A stretch of DNA of 64,000 nucleotides. Origin: Arenimonas terrae (GTDB lineage Bacteria; Pseudomonadota; Gammaproteobacteria; Xanthomonadales; Xanthomonadaceae). Below are positions 54,529 to 64,000 of this stretch, piece by piece. Numbering within the stretch: the stretch's first letter is position 1; every line of letters starts with the position of its first letter. Where the stretch lies: contig NZ_SMDR01000001.1 of NCBI RefSeq assembly GCF_006265115.1, positions 1,488,001 to 1,552,000 on the forward strand. The letters are read 5' to 3'. Position numbers and translations under genes: made by a program. Under the pieces are notes generated by a model. That model saw only the letters and a list, made by a program, of their open reading frames with translations, was not told the origin of the DNA and made no database searches.

Positions 54529-54945
54529 TCAGGGCTTGCGGATGTCGGCGTCGACGCTTTCACCGCCGGCCGCGCCGTCGGCGCCCAGGCTCACCAGTTC
54601 GAAGGGGCCGTTTTCGCCGGGGCGGCGGTATTCGATCGCCGTGCCCCAGGGATCGCGCAGCTCCTCGGCCTTGGCGTAGGGGCCGAGCCAGCCCGGCAGG
54701 CCCGGCGAGGTGACCATCTGCTCGAGCGACTCGGGCAGCTTGCCGGTGTCGGAGCGGAACTGGTCGACCTTTCCGGCCAGCGTCGTCAGCTGCACGCCGG
54801 CCAGGCGCACGTTCGCCTGCGACTGGGAGTTCATCACGCGGTTGGTGACCAGGGCCAGGATGCCGCCGATCAGCACGATGACGATCATGATCTCGACGAG
54901 GCTGAAACCGCCGACGCGGCGCGGGGATTGCGGGATTCGATGCAT
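54529..54945 (-). CDS. gspG: Type II secretion major pseudopilin GspG (XpsG)
   Basis: The 138-residue major pseudopilin has a 13-residue leader ending GG before FSLVEIMIVIVLIGGILA. The C-terminal half has the calcium-binding loop region typical of GspG: LRDPWGTAIEYRRPGENGPF and LVSLGADGAAGGESVDADI. The leader is cleaved by a prepilin peptidase not encoded in this window. It follows gspF with a 10-base gap. Confidence 0.96.
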   Translation of the reverse strand: MHRIPQSPRRVGGFSLVEIMIVIVLIGGILALVTNRVMNSQSQANVRLAGVQLTTLAGKVDQFRSDTGKLPESLEQMVTSPGLPGWLGPYAKAEELRDPWGTAIEYRRPGENGPFELVSLGADGAAGGESVDADIRKP

Positions 54946-54955
54946 GGGTCCGGTC

Positions 54956-56167
54956 CTAGATGGAGGAAGTCAGGTCGTAGATGGGCAACAGTACCGACAG
55001 CATGATCGCGCCGATGATGCCGGTCATCACCACGGTCAACAGCGGCACCAGCGCAGCCAGCAGGCGGTCGAGCGCGTTGCCGGTCTCCTGGTCGAAGGTG
55101 TCGGCGACCTTGAGCAGCATGGCGTCGAGTTCGCCCGACTCCTCGCCGACCTGGATCATCTGCACGGCCAGGCGCGGAAACACCTTCTGCCGCCCGAGTG
55201 CGTAACCGAGGCCGCTGCCGGTCTTCACCTCTTCGCTGGCCGCCTCGACCGCCTCGGCCAGCACCCGGTTCGACAGCACCGGGCGCGACAGGTTCAGCGC
55301 GTTGAGCAGGGGCACGCCGTTGCGCACCAGGGTGCCGAGCGTGCGGGTCAGCCGGGCGGTGTCGAGCTTGGCCACCAGGTCGCCGACGAAACGCCAGCCC
55401 AGCAACCGCTGGTCCAGCGCGCGGCGTGCGGACGGCTGGTTCAGCCGCCAGCCGGCCCAGGCCAGCCCGCCGGCCGTGACCGGCAGCAGCAGCCACCACC
55501 AGGCGCGCAGGAACAGGCTCACGTGCAGCACCGCCGCCGAATACCACGGGATTTCGGCATTCATCGATTCGAACAGGGCCTGGAACTGCGGCACCACCAC
55601 CGCCAGCAGGAAGGTCACCGACACGAATACCAGCACCAGCAGGATCACCGGGTAGATCAGCGCGTTGACCACGCGGCCGCGCAGCGCGGCGCTGCGCTCG
55701 AGGTAGTCGGCCAGGCGGCGCAGGCTTTCCTGCAGGCTGCCGCCGGCCTCGCCGGCGCGGACCAGGTTCACGTACAGGCGCGAGAAGAGACCGTGCTGCT
55801 GCTCGAGCGCGGTCGACAGCGGCGTGCCGCCGCGCACCGATTCGCGCACGCGTTCGACCACGCGGCGGGCCTCGGCGCTGTCGGGCAGTTCGAGCAGGAT
55901 GCCGAGCGCGCGGTCCAGCGGCTGGCCGGCACCGAGCAGGGTCGCCAGCTGCTGGGTGAACTGCAGCACCTGTTCGTCGCTGAACTGCTTGCGCTTGAAC
56001 AGCGATCCCAAGCCTTCGCCGCCGCCGGCATCGGCGCGTCGCGCCTCGACCGGCAGGTGGCCCTGGTCCTGCAGGCGCACGATCACTTCCTCGGCGCTGG
56101 CGGCCTCCATCTGCCCGTCCAGGGTTTCGCCGGCCGCCGACAGTGCCTTGTAGCGGAACAGCGCCAT
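54956..56167 (-). CDS. gspF: Type II secretion inner-membrane platform protein GspF (XpsF)
   Basis: The 403-residue polytopic protein is the core of the inner-membrane assembly platform. It shows FTQQLATLLGAGQPLDRAL, VRAGEAGGSLQESLRRLADYLE and the duplicated half TRTLGTLVRNGVPLLNALN, then MIQVGEESGELDAMLLKVAD. Three membrane helices are visible (about 170-190, 220-240, 370-395). It follows gspE with a 4-base gap. Confidence 0.97.
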   Translation of the reverse strand: MALFRYKALSAAGETLDGQMEAASAEEVIVRLQDQGHLPVEARRADAGGGEGLGSLFKRKQFSDEQVLQFTQQLATLLGAGQPLDRALGILLELPDSAEARRVVERVRESVRGGTPLSTALEQQHGLFSRLYVNLVRAGEAGGSLQESLRRLADYLERSAALRGRVVNALIYPVILLVLVFVSVTFLLAVVVPQFQALFESMNAEIPWYSAAVLHVSLFLRAWWWLLLPVTAGGLAWAGWRLNQPSARRALDQRLLGWRFVGDLVAKLDTARLTRTLGTLVRNGVPLLNALNLSRPVLSNRVLAEAVEAASEEVKTGSGLGYALGRQKVFPRLAVQMIQVGEESGELDAMLLKVADTFDQETGNALDRLLAALVPLLTVVMTGIIGAIMLSVLLPIYDLTSSI

Positions 56168-56171
56168 CGGC

Positions 56172-57884
56172 CTAGGCTTCCTGCGTGACGCGCAGGACTT
56201 CCTCGATGGTGGTCAGGCCCTGCATCGCCTTGATCAGACCGTCCTCGTACATGGTGCGCATGCCGCGCGCGCGCGCCGCCTCTTCCAGCTCGCCCATGCC
56301 GGCGTGCTGCATCACCAGGCGCCGCAGGCTGTCGTCCATCACCAGGAATTCCATGATGGTGGTGCGGCCGAGGTAGCCGGTGGGCGTCAGCGCCGAGGGC
56401 TTGGGCCGGTACAGCCAGATCGTGCCTTCGGGTTGGAACTTGCGCAGGCCAAATTCTGCGATCACTTCCGGCAGCGCTTCGTACTTCTCCATGTGCGTCG
56501 GTTCGATCCGGCGCACCAGGCGCTGGGCCAGGATGCCGTTGACCGTCGAGGTGAGCAGGTAGTCCTCGACGCCCATGTCCATCATGCGGGTGATGCCGCC
56601 GGCGGCGTTGTTGGTGTGCAGCGTGGACAGCACCAGGTGGCCGGTGAGCGCGGACTGGATGGCGATGCGCGAGGTTTCCAGGTCGCGCATCTCGCCGATC
56701 ATGATGATGTCGGGGTCCTGGCGCACGATGCTGCGCAGGGCGTGGGCGAAGTCCAGGCCGATCTGCGGCTTGGCCTGGATCTGGTTGATGCCCTCGATCT
56801 GGTATTCGACCGGGTCTTCGACGGTGATGATCTTCACGTCGGGCGTGTTGAGCTGGCTCAGCGCCGCGTAGAGCGTGGTGGTCTTGCCCGAGCCGGTGGG
56901 GCCGGTGACCAGCAGGATGCCGTGCGGCTGCTCGAGCACCTTCAGGAACTGGCCGAGGAATTCGTCGGTGAAGCCCAGGGCCTTGAAGTCGAGCACGACC
57001 GACTCGCGGTCGAGCAGTCGCATGACCACGCTTTCGCCGTGCGCGGTCGGCACGGTGCTGACGCGCAGGTCCAGCTCCTTGCCCTGCACGCGCACCATGA
57101 TGCGGCCGTCCTGCGGCAGCCGGCGCTCGGCGATGTTGAGCTTGGCCATGATCTTGATGCGCGAGATCACCGCCGCGGTGAGGTTGGCCGGCGGCGACTC
57201 CGCCTCTTCCAGCACGCCGTCGACGCGGTAGCGCACCTTCAGCCGGCTTTCGAAGGGCTCGATGTGGATGTCGGAGGCGCGCAGTTCGACCGCGCGCTGG
57301 ATCACCAGGTTGACCAGCCGGATCACCGGCGCTTCCGAGGCCAGGTCGCGCAGCTGTTCGACGTCGGCTTCGTCGCCGCTGCTCTCGTCGCCGAGGTTCT
57401 CGACGATCGCGCCCATGGCGGAGCGTCCGGAGCCGTAATAGCGCTCGATCAGGTCGGCGATCTCGGCGCGCAGGCCGACCTTCACCCGCACGCGGCGGCC
57501 GGTGGCCAGGGCCACGGCGCCGGCGGCATAGGGATCCTGCGGCTCGGCGACCAGCAGGTCGACGTGCTGTTCGTCCTCGCCCACCGGGCAGACCGACAGC
57601 TGCTTGAGGAAACGCAGCGACAGCTGCACGCCCGGCGGCGGCGCGTCGGGGCAGTCCTTGGCCGACAGCAGCGGCAAGTCCAGCACTTCGGCGGCCGCTT
57701 CGGCCATGTCGCGTTCGGACACCATGCCCAGGCGCAGCAGCAGGGCCGACAGCGAACCGCCGGCTTCGCCGTGCAGGCGCTGCGCACGGCCCAGGTCGGC
57801 GTCCTTCAGGCGGCCGCGCGCGATCAGGGCCGCGGCGATGCGTCCGTCGGCGCTTTCGATCGATTCCTGAATGGCCTCGGCCAC
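56172..57884 (-). CDS. gspE: Type II secretion ATPase GspE (XpsE)
   Basis: GspE is the cytoplasmic hexameric ATPase driving pseudopilus assembly. The 570-residue protein has an N-terminal GspL-binding domain, then ASDIHIEPFESRLKVRYRVDG, Walker A GPTGSGKTTTLYAAL, Asp box ITVEDPVEYQIEGINQIQ, Walker B DPDIIMIGEMRDLET, and His box LSTLHTNNA. The cysteine pairs of the usual zinc-binding C-terminal domain are absent (RRIEPTHMEKYEALPEV instead). The GTG at 57884 is chosen because GGAG precedes it by 6 bases; another GTG at 57899 lacks this. Confidence 0.95.
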   Translation of the reverse strand: MAEAIQESIESADGRIAAALIARGRLKDADLGRAQRLHGEAGGSLSALLLRLGMVSERDMAEAAAEVLDLPLLSAKDCPDAPPPGVQLSLRFLKQLSVCPVGEDEQHVDLLVAEPQDPYAAGAVALATGRRVRVKVGLRAEIADLIERYYGSGRSAMGAIVENLGDESSGDEADVEQLRDLASEAPVIRLVNLVIQRAVELRASDIHIEPFESRLKVRYRVDGVLEEAESPPANLTAAVISRIKIMAKLNIAERRLPQDGRIMVRVQGKELDLRVSTVPTAHGESVVMRLLDRESVVLDFKALGFTDEFLGQFLKVLEQPHGILLVTGPTGSGKTTTLYAALSQLNTPDVKIITVEDPVEYQIEGINQIQAKPQIGLDFAHALRSIVRQDPDIIMIGEMRDLETSRIAIQSALTGHLVLSTLHTNNAAGGITRMMDMGVEDYLLTSTVNGILAQRLVRRIEPTHMEKYEALPEVIAEFGLRKFQPEGTIWLYRPKPSALTPTGYLGRTTIMEFLVMDDSLRRLVMQHAGMGELEEAARARGMRTMYEDGLIKAMQGLTTIEEVLRVTQEA

Positions 57885-57939
57885 GGGCGACTCCGTCACG
57901 GGGAGGCCGAAATTTAGCAGGTCTCGCCGTCCCGCGGGA

Positions 57940-58560
57940 TCAGACGCCGGTGCTCCTGGAGCGCGCCGTCCAGGCCTCGAACAGGGCCTGGACGATCTGC
58001 CTCTCCCGGTCGCGCCAGTGCCGCGTGCGCAGGGCGACGCCCTCTTCCTGGGACCACTGCGGATTGCTCCGGGCGGCGACGTCGTACCAGGCCAGGGCGG
58101 CCTCCCGGTCACCCTGGGCCCACAGGCCGACAGCCACCGTATACGGGTACCAGAAGGGAAACCCGCCATGCAGTTCGCCGGCCTGCCGCCAGTACGCCAG
58201 CGCATGCGCCGGTTCGCCGCGGTTGAAGGCGCTCCAGCCCAGGGACCAGAACGCGCGCCGGCGGTTGACCGGATCGGCGTCGGTCAGCTCGAGCACGCGC
58301 AGGTAGTCGCGGTCGCCCTTGGCGGCGTCGCCACTGGCGTGCAGCAGATAACCGCGATGCACCAGCGCGAAGCTGTTGCGCGGGTCCTTGCGGATCGCGG
58401 CGTTGAGCTTGCGCCGGAAACCGGCGTCGTCGCCGGGTTTGGCCTGCAGGGCCATCGCCGCCGGGTCGGGCTCGAGATAGTGCGCATCCGGCGCCGGCAG
58501 CGGCACCGCCGCGGTGGCGGCGAGCGGCAGGAGCAGCAGCAAGGCGAGGATCCGGAACAT
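57940..58560 (-). CDS. Exported TPR-type protein
   Basis: The 206-residue product has a signal peptide (MFRILALLLLLPLAATAA) and then helical repeats of TPR type: NSFALVHRGYLLHASGDAAKG, RAFWSLGWSAFNRGEPAHAL and YTVAVGLWAQGDREAALAWY. It is probably periplasmic. It lies between purL (8-base gap) and xpsE (55-base gap), so it might be linked to type II secretion or only be a neighbour. The start at 58560 is chosen for the signal peptide; the longer frame overlaps purL. Function unknown. Confidence 0.8.
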   Translation of the reverse strand: MFRILALLLLLPLAATAAVPLPAPDAHYLEPDPAAMALQAKPGDDAGFRRKLNAAIRKDPRNSFALVHRGYLLHASGDAAKGDRDYLRVLELTDADPVNRRRAFWSLGWSAFNRGEPAHALAYWRQAGELHGGFPFWYPYTVAVGLWAQGDREAALAWYDVAARSNPQWSQEEGVALRTRHWRDRERQIVQALFEAWTARSRSTGV

Positions 58561-58568
58561 GGCGCGGC

Positions 58569-61500
58569 TCAGCCGACCCAGGCGCGGGCGTTGCGGAAGA
58601 TCCGCAGCCAAGGCGAATCCTCGCCCCACTCCGCCGGATGCCAGCTCATCTGCAGGGTGCGGAACACCCGCTCCGGGTGCGGCATCATCAGCGTGGCGCG
58701 GCCGTCGCGGCTGGTCAGGCCGGTGATGCCGGCCGGCGAGCCATTCGGGTTGGCCGGATAGGCTTCGGTCGGCTGGCCGTGGCCATCGACGAAACGCAGG
58801 GCGATCTTCGCCGCGGATTCGTGCTCGGGAGCGTCAAAACGCGCGTAACCCTCGCCATGCGCCACCACCACCGGAATCCGCGAACCGGCCATGCCGGCGA
58901 ACAGGATCGATGGCGAGTCCTGCACCTGCACCTGGGCCAGGCGCGCTTCGTACTGCTCGCTGCGGTTGCGCAGGAAACGCGGCCAGTGTTCGGCGCCCGG
59001 CACCAGGCCCTTGAGCTGGGCCAGCATCTGGCAGCCGTTGCAGACGCCCAGGCTGAAGCTGTCGGCGCGCTCGAAGAAACGCGCGAACTGCTCGCGCAGG
59101 TCCGGCCGCTCCAGGATCGACGTCGCCCAGCCGCGGCCCGCGCCCAGCACGTCGCCGTAGCTGAAGCCGCCGCAGGCCGCCAGGCCCTTGAACGATTCCA
59201 GCGCGACGCGGCCGCTGATCAGGTCCGACATGTGCACGTCCACGGCGGTGAAGCCGGCGCGGTCGAAGGCCGCCGCCATTTCCACCTGGCCGTTGACGCC
59301 CTGCTCGCGCAGGATCGCCACGCGCGGACGCACGCCGGTGACGATGTAGGGCGCGGCGATGTCCTGCATGGGGTCGAAGGCCAGCTTCGGCGCCAGGCCG
59401 GGGTCGTTGAAGTCCAGGCGCGCGGCGCGCTCGCTGTCGGCGCCGGCGGGGTCGTCGCGCAGCGACTGGATCGCATGCGTCACCGACCACCAGGCCTCGA
59501 ACAGCTCCTGCCAGCTCCACTCGGCCAGGGTTTCGCGCCCTTCGCTGATGCGCACCACCGGCGCCGTGCTCGGCTTGCCGATGCGCTGCGCGCAGTGCGT
59601 GAGGTCGTGGCGGTTGACCAGGTCGGCGAAGGCCGCGCGGTCCTCGGCGGCGATCTGCACGACCGCGCCGAGCTCTTCGTTGAACAGGGTACTGAACGGG
59701 TCGTCGCCCCAGCCGTCGAGGCTGAGCTCGAGGCCGCAGTGGCTGGCGAAGGCCATCTCGCACAACGCCGCGAACGCGCCGCCGTCTGAGCGGTCGTGGT
59801 AGGCCAGCAGCAGCCCGTCGGCGCGGGCGGCCTGGATCAGCTCGAAGAAGGCGCGCAGGCGCTGCGGTTCGTCCAGGTCCGGGCTGGCGCCGCCGAAGGC
59901 GCCGTGCACCTGCGCCAGGATCGACCCGCCCATGCGGCGCTGGCCGGCGCCCAGGCCGATCAGCCACAGCTCGGACTCGACCGCGCGGTCGAGCACCGGC
60001 ACCAGGGTCTGGCCGGCATCGGCGACGCGGGCGAAGGCGCTCACGATCAGCGACACCGGCGACACCGACTTCTGCGGGCCTTCCGGCGCCTGCCACTGCG
60101 CCTGCATGGACAGCGAGTCCTTGCCGACCGGGATGCTCAGGTCGAGTTCCGGGCACAGCTCCATGCCGACCGCCTTGACGGCGTCGAACAGCAGCGCGTC
60201 TTCGCCCGGGAACGAGGCCGCGGCCATCCAGTTGGCCGAGAGTTTCACTTCCGACAGCGCCGCGACCGGCGCGGCGGCGAGGTTGGTGATCGCTTCGCCC
60301 ACGGCCATGCGCGCGGACGCGGCGGCGTCGATCAGGGCCAGCGGCGTGCGTTCGCCCACGGCCATGGCTTCGCCGGCGCGGCCGTTGAAGTCGGTGAGCG
60401 TGACGGCGACGTCGGCCAGCGGCAGCTGCCACGGCCCGACCATCTGGTCGCGCGAGCACAGGCCGCCGACGCTGCGGTCGCCGATGGTGACCAGGAAGTT
60501 CTTGGCCGCCACGGTCGGGTGCGCGAGCACGCGCAGGCCGGCGTCGCGCAGCTCGAGTTTCGCCATGTCCAGGCGCGGCCAGCGCGGCGCCGGGGTGCGC
60601 TGGGTGTCGCGGTGCATCTTGGGCGACTTGCCGAACAGCACGTCCATCGGCAGGTCGATCGGCAGCGAGCCGTCCGGCGCCTTCAGCACCAGGCGCTCTT
60701 CGGCGGTGGCGTGGCCGACCACCGCGAACACCGCGCGCTCGCGCCGGCAGATCGCCTCGAAGTCGGCCACGCGGTCGGCGGCGACGCCGAGCACGTAGCG
60801 CTCCTGCGCTTCGTTCGACCACAGCTGCATCGGGCTCAGCGAGGGATCGTCGCTGGGGACCTTCGCCATCTCGATCACGCCGCCGACGTTGGAGTCGTGC
60901 AGCAGCTCGGGGATGGCGTTGGACAGGCCGCCGGCGCCGACGTCGTGCGCGGTCAGGATCGGGTTGCGTTCGCCCTGGGCGAAGCAGCGGTCGATCACTT
61001 CCTGGCAGCGGCGCTGCATCTCGGCGTTGTCGCGCTGCACCGAGGCGAAATCGAGGTCTTCCGAACTCTGGCCCGAAGCCACCGACGAAGCGGCGCCGCC
61101 GCCCAGGCCGATCAGCATCGCCGGGCCGCCCAGCACCACCACGGCGTCGCCGGGGCGCAGGTCGAGTTTCTTCACCTGGCCGCGGTCGATCGCGCCCAGG
61201 CCGCCGGCCAGCATGATCGGCTTGTCGTAGGCACGGCTCAGGCCGGGCTGGTCGGTCGGCAGCTCGAAGCTGCGGAAATAGCCGGTCAGCGCCGGACGGC
61301 CGAATTCATTGTTGAACGCGGCGGCGCCGATCGGGCCGTCGGTCATGATCTCCAGCGCCGTGGCCATGCGCGGGTTGAGCGGACGCTCGGCTTCCCACGG
61401 GCGCGGCAGCGACGGAATGCGCAGGTGCGAGACCGAGAAGCCGGTGAGGCCGGCCTTGGGCTTGCCGCCGCGGCCGGTCGCACCCTCGTCGCGGATCTCG

Positions 61501-62420
61501 CCGCCGGCGCCGGTGGCGGCCCCGGGGAAGGGCGAGATCGCGGTGGGATGGTTGTGCGTTTCGACCTTGATGCAGAAGGCCGAATCCATCGGCGCGCTGT
61601 GGCCGTATTCGCCGCTGGCGTCGGCGCGGAAACGCGCGCCCGGGTGGCCTTCCACCACCGCCGCGTTGTCCTTGTACGCGCTCAGGGTGAACTGCGGGGA
61701 CTGGGCGTGGGTGTTCTTGATCATCTTGAACAGCGAGAGCGGCTGCGGCTCGCCGTCGATGGTCCAGTCGGCGTTGAAGATCTTGTGCCGGCAGTGTTCG
61801 GAGTTGGCCTGCGCGAACATCATCAGCTCGGCGTCGGACGGGTCGCGGCCGAGTTCGGCGTAGCGCTGCTGCAGGTAGTCGATCTCGTCCTCCGACAGCG
61901 CCAGGCCCAGGCGGGCGTTGGCGGCGGCCAGGGTCGGGAGCGCGATGCGCTCGACCTGGCCGGCGGCCGGCACCGTGAACAGGCGCGCCGCCTGCTCGCG
62001 GTCGGTCAGCAGGGACTGGGTCATCGGGTCGTGCAGCGCCCGGGCCAGCTTCGGCCAGGCGGCGTCGCCGGCGGGCGGCAGGCCGGCCAGGTCCAGACGC
62101 AGGCCGCGTTCGACGCGTTTCACCGCCAGGCCGGCGCCGCGCAGGATCTCGGTGGCCTTGCTGGCCCAGGGCGACAGCGTGCCCAGACGGGGCACCACGA
62201 AGCGGGACTGCGCCCCAGCCTCGGGCGCCTCGCGCGCGACGCAGCCTTCCAGGATGCGGCCCAGGGCCTCGAGGTCGGGCGACGCGCCGGCCTCGGGCTC
62301 GATGAAGTAGATGTGCCAGGCCCCGGTGACCCGGAGGCCGTTGGCCAGTGACTGCAGGCGGGCTTGCAAGCGGTCGCGCCGGAAGGGCGACAGGGCCGGC
62401 AGGCCCTCGAGGACGATCAT
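58569..62420 (-). CDS. purL: Phosphoribosylformylglycinamidine synthase
   Basis: PurL makes FGAM from FGAR, glutamine and ATP in purine synthesis. The 1283-residue single-chain form has an N-terminal PurS-like domain, a linker, the ATP-dependent synthetase core ([57 protein letters not shown]), and a C-terminal class I glutaminase with catalytic cysteine in [12 protein letters not shown] and His/Glu in [10 protein letters not shown]. Length and order match the gammaproteobacterial enzyme. Confidence 0.98.
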   Translation of the reverse strand: MIVLEGLPALSPFRRDRLQARLQSLANGLRVTGAWHIYFIEPEAGASPDLEALGRILEGCVAREAPEAGAQSRFVVPRLGTLSPWASKATEILRGAGLAVKRVERGLRLDLAGLPPAGDAAWPKLARALHDPMTQSLLTDREQAARLFTVPAAGQVERIALPTLAAANARLGLALSEDEIDYLQQRYAELGRDPSDAELMMFAQANSEHCRHKIFNADWTIDGEPQPLSLFKMIKNTHAQSPQFTLSAYKDNAAVVEGHPGARFRADASGEYGHSAPMDSAFCIKVETHNHPTAISPFPGAATGAGGEIRDEGATGRGGKPKAGLTGFSVSHLRIPSLPRPWEAERPLNPRMATALEIMTDGPIGAAAFNNEFGRPALTGYFRSFELPTDQPGLSRAYDKPIMLAGGLGAIDRGQVKKLDLRPGDAVVVLGGPAMLIGLGGGAASSVASGQSSEDLDFASVQRDNAEMQRRCQEVIDRCFAQGERNPILTAHDVGAGGLSNAIPELLHDSNVGGVIEMAKVPSDDPSLSPMQLWSNEAQERYVLGVAADRVADFEAICRRERAVFAVVGHATAEERLVLKAPDGSLPIDLPMDVLFGKSPKMHRDTQRTPAPRWPRLDMAKLELRDAGLRVLAHPTVAAKNFLVTIGDRSVGGLCSRDQMVGPWQLPLADVAVTLTDFNGRAGEAMAVGERTPLALIDAAASARMAVGEAITNLAAAPVAALSEVKLSANWMAAASFPGEDALLFDAVKAVGMELCPELDLSIPVGKDSLSMQAQWQAPEGPQKSVSPVSLIVSAFARVADAGQTLVPVLDRAVESELWLIGLGAGQRRMGGSILAQVHGAFGGASPDLDEPQRLRAFFELIQAARADGLLLAYHDRSDGGAFAALCEMAFASHCGLELSLDGWGDDPFSTLFNEELGAVVQIAAEDRAAFADLVNRHDLTHCAQRIGKPSTAPVVRISEGRETLAEWSWQELFEAWWSVTHAIQSLRDDPAGADSERAARLDFNDPGLAPKLAFDPMQDIAAPYIVTGVRPRVAILREQGVNGQVEMAAAFDRAGFTAVDVHMSDLISGRVALESFKGLAACGGFSYGDVLGAGRGWATSILERPDLREQFARFFERADSFSLGVCNGCQMLAQLKGLVPGAEHWPRFLRNRSEQYEARLAQVQVQDSPSILFAGMAGSRIPVVVAHGEGYARFDAPEHESAAKIALRFVDGHGQPTEAYPANPNGSPAGITGLTSRDGRATLMMPHPERVFRTLQMSWHPAEWGEDSPWLRIFRNARAWVG

Positions 62421-62452
62421 GTCCGCACAATTCCGTGGGAAACGAGCGCCGT

Positions 62453-62458
62453 ATTGTA
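62453..62458 (-). promoter_or_regulatory. Candidate -10 element of purL
   Basis: TACAAT on the minus strand lies 33 bases before the purL ATG. No good -35 hexamer is seen at 16-18 bases, where the dsbC terminator-like hairpin lies. No PurR-type operator was recognised. Confidence 0.4.
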
Positions 62459-62459
62459 G

Positions 62460-62483
62460 AGGAAGACCGGGCCCCTGGCCCGG
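62460..62483 (-). terminator. Terminator-like hairpin after the dsbC gene
   Basis: On the minus strand CCGGGCC (62477-62483) pairs with GGCCCGG (62467-62473) across a 3-base loop and is followed by the pyrimidine-rich TCTTCCTC. It starts 8 bases after the dsbC stop. The T run is short, so efficiency is uncertain. Confidence 0.45.
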
Positions 62484-62491
62484 CCCCGCCC

Positions 62492-63247
62492 TCAGGGCTT
62501 GGCCGCCAGCTCCTCCAGCCGGGCCAGCATATCGGCCGGGGCCACATAACCGCCGATCTGGCGCCCGTCGGCGTTGTAGATGGCCGGCGTGCCGTCCAGG
62601 CCGATCCGGCGGCCCAGGTCGTAGTCCATCGTCACCGGGTTCTTGCAGGTGCCCCGCGGCAGGGCCTGGCCAGCCTTGGCGGCGGTCAGCGCCTGACGGC
62701 GGTCGGTGGCGCACCAGACCGACACGGCCTTCTCGAAGGATTCCGAACCGATGCCCTCGCGGGGGTAGAACAGGTACTCGACGCTGATGCCGAGTCGGTT
62801 GTACTCGGCGATCTGCTCGTGCAGCTTGCGGCAGTAGCCGCAGTCGATGTCGGTGAAGACGGTGACCGTGTGCTTGGGCTGGGCCGCCGCGAACACGATG
62901 CGGCGCTCGGGGCCGACCGCGGCCAGGGCGGTCTTGCGCAGGCCCGCCTCGGCCAGCAGGGTCAGGTTCTCGCGCCGGGCGACGTCCACCAGGGCGCCCT
63001 GGATCAGATGCCGGCCGTCGTTGCTGACGTAGAGCACGCGGCCGTCGATGCCAACCTCGCTGAATCCCGCGAAGGGCGCCGGCTTGACGTAGACCGGGCG
63101 GGCGTCGGGCAGCAGGGTCGCCAGGGCCGCGCGCACGGCCGCCTCCCCGGGGGCCGCCTTGGCCGGGGCGTTCGCCGGCGTCGGTTCGGCGGCGCAGGCC
63201 GACAGGCTGGCCAGCAGGATCAGCAGCGACAGGGGGCGGCGGAGCAT
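62492..63247 (-). CDS. dsbC: Thiol:disulfide interchange protein DsbC family
   Basis: DsbC is a periplasmic disulfide isomerase. The 251-residue product has a signal sequence ending [11 protein letters not shown], which looks like a lipobox and may anchor it to a membrane. The N-terminal dimerisation domain ([18 protein letters not shown]-like region) is followed by a thioredoxin fold with the active site CGYC in [17 protein letters not shown] and the cis-proline in [13 protein letters not shown]. The start at 63247 is set by the signal peptide. It lies between xerD and purL. Confidence 0.92.
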   Translation of the reverse strand: MLRRPLSLLILLASLSACAAEPTPANAPAKAAPGEAAVRAALATLLPDARPVYVKPAPFAGFSEVGIDGRVLYVSNDGRHLIQGALVDVARRENLTLLAEAGLRKTALAAVGPERRIVFAAAQPKHTVTVFTDIDCGYCRKLHEQIAEYNRLGISVEYLFYPREGIGSESFEKAVSVWCATDRRQALTAAKAGQALPRGTCKNPVTMDYDLGRRIGLDGTPAIYNADGRQIGGYVAPADMLARLEELAAKP

Positions 63248-63327
63248 GCGTCGATTCCTTGGATTCAGTGCGCTTCCGACCCCGGGCGGAGCGGAAAGTT
63301 CGCGGATTCTCGCACGCGGGGCCCGGC

Positions 63328-64000
63328 TCATGCCCGCGGATGGTGCTGCTGGTGCAGGCGCTTGAGGCCTTCACGCGCGACCAGCGTGTAGATCTGGGTG
63401 GTCGAGAGCGAGCTGTGGCCCAGCAGCATCTGCAGGGCGCGCAGGTCGGCGCCGTGGTTGAGCAGGTGGGTGGCGAAGCTGTGGCGCAGGCCGTGCGGAC
63501 TGACGCGCGCGGGGTCGATGCCGGCCGCCGCCGCCAGGCGCTTGACCACATTCCAGAACTGCTGCCGGCTCAGGGCGCCGCCGTCCCGTCCGGGGAAAAG
63601 CGCTGCCACCGCGCGGCCACCGGACAGCTGCGGCCGCGCCTGCGCCAGGTAGCGTTCGAGCCAGTGCTGCGCTTCTTCGCCCAGCGGCACCAGCCGCTCC
63701 TTGCTGCCCTTGCCCATCACCCGCAGCACGCCCTGGCGCAGGTTCACGCCGGTCGCGGGCAGGTTCACCAGTTCGCTCACGCGCAGGCCCGTCGCATACA
63801 TCAGCTCGACCATGGCGCGGTCGCGCAGGCCGGCCGCCGAGTCCAGGTCGGGCGCGTTCAGCAGCGCCTCCACCTCGCTTTCGGACAGGGCCTTGGGCAG
63901 GGAGCGGCCGAGCTTGGGCAGGTCCAGCAGGGCGGTCGGATCGCTGTCGCGCAGGCCCAACCGCAGCTGCTGGCCGAAAAAGGCGCGCAGCGACGACAGC
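63328..64000 (-). CDS. xerD: Tyrosine recombinase XerD (5' end outside window)
   Basis: XerD, with XerC, resolves chromosome dimers at dif. The visible 223 residues cover the end of the N-terminal domain and the whole catalytic domain. The active-site set is seen: Arg in [13 protein letters not shown], Lys in [14 protein letters not shown], the [12 protein letters not shown] His and Arg, His in [13 protein letters not shown], and Tyr in the same motif. Neighbouring dsbC is the common order for xerD in gammaproteobacteria, which favours XerD over XerC. The N-terminal 75-85 residues are missing. Confidence 0.93.
   Translation of the reverse strand, partial: LSSLRAFFGQQLRLGLRDSDPTALLDLPKLGRSLPKALSESEVEALLNAPDLDSAAGLRDRAMVELMYATGLRVSELVNLPATGVNLRQGVLRVMGKGSKERLVPLGEEAQHWLERYLAQARPQLSGGRAVAALFPGRDGGALSRQQFWNVVKRLAAAAGIDPARVSPHGLRHSFATHLLNHGADLRALQMLLGHSSLSTTQIYTLVAREGLKRLHQQHHPRA

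Noticed and set aside
57900-58205. Longer GspE starting upstream of 57899
   Set aside because: The extension overlaps the TPR gene and reads as arginine/proline-rich noise; a GTG with GGAG at proper spacing exists at 57884.
59796-62351. Plus-strand open frame of 851 codons opposite purL
   Set aside because: Antisense to an intact purL with all catalytic motifs; composition is that of a shadow frame.

Overview
The window is a GC-rich (roughly 70 percent by eye) chromosomal segment from a gammaproteobacterium, most probably a Lysobacter/Luteimonas/Xanthomonas-type member of the Xanthomonadales. The evidence is a complete division and cell wall (dcw) cluster from mraZ to ftsZ followed by lpxC, with rnpB and rsmI upstream of mraZ, and a type II secretion operon in the order E-F-G-H-I-J-K-L-M-N-D, which is the Xanthomonas xps order. 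Almost everything is on the minus strand. Stop/start overlaps (ATGA, GTGA or TGATG) link most neighbouring genes into long operons.

Layout. 1-17385: lpxC (cut by the window edge), a terminator, then the dcw operon (ftsZ, ftsA, ftsQ, ddl, murC, murG, ftsW, mraY, murF, murE, ftsI, ftsL, rsmH, mraZ), headed by a promoter and a 10-bp-phased run of MraZ boxes, then RNase P RNA. 17430-21745: a TonB-C-like lipoprotein, rsmI, lpoA, yraN and a rhomboid protease. 21864-25056: an accessory island whose base composition falls sharply after about 23230. It holds a zinc-ribbon membrane protein, an orphan Rhs tip with a JAMM-type toxin domain, an overlapping lipoprotein gene, a fragment of a MocR-type regulator, and what looks like a second toxin tail overlapping a small two-helix membrane protein. 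25099-27140: a glycolate/lactate-oxidase-like flavoprotein and a uracil-DNA-glycosylase-like protein.

27141-31521 is a compact bacteriocin-type operon: HlyD adaptor, a 67-residue double-glycine peptide, a signal-peptidase-II-like membrane protein with an altered active site, and a peptidase C39 ABC exporter. A strong hairpin lies directly after the peptide gene. I consider this operon and the Rhs island the most interesting parts of the window.

31587-40774: pgpA, thiL, nusB, ribH, ribBA, riboflavin synthase, ribD, a GNAT acetyltransferase, nrdR, glyA and creD. 41093-42754: ettA, bracketed by two copies of a palindromic element that also occurs near ribH. 42824-57884: an unbroken series in which the xps type II secretion genes run directly into an ABC glycan exporter (wzm/wzt type), two glycosyltransferases and a methyltransferase. 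57940-64000: a TPR protein, purL, a DsbC-like thiol isomerase and the C-terminal part of xerD. No tRNA, rRNA or CRISPR array was seen.
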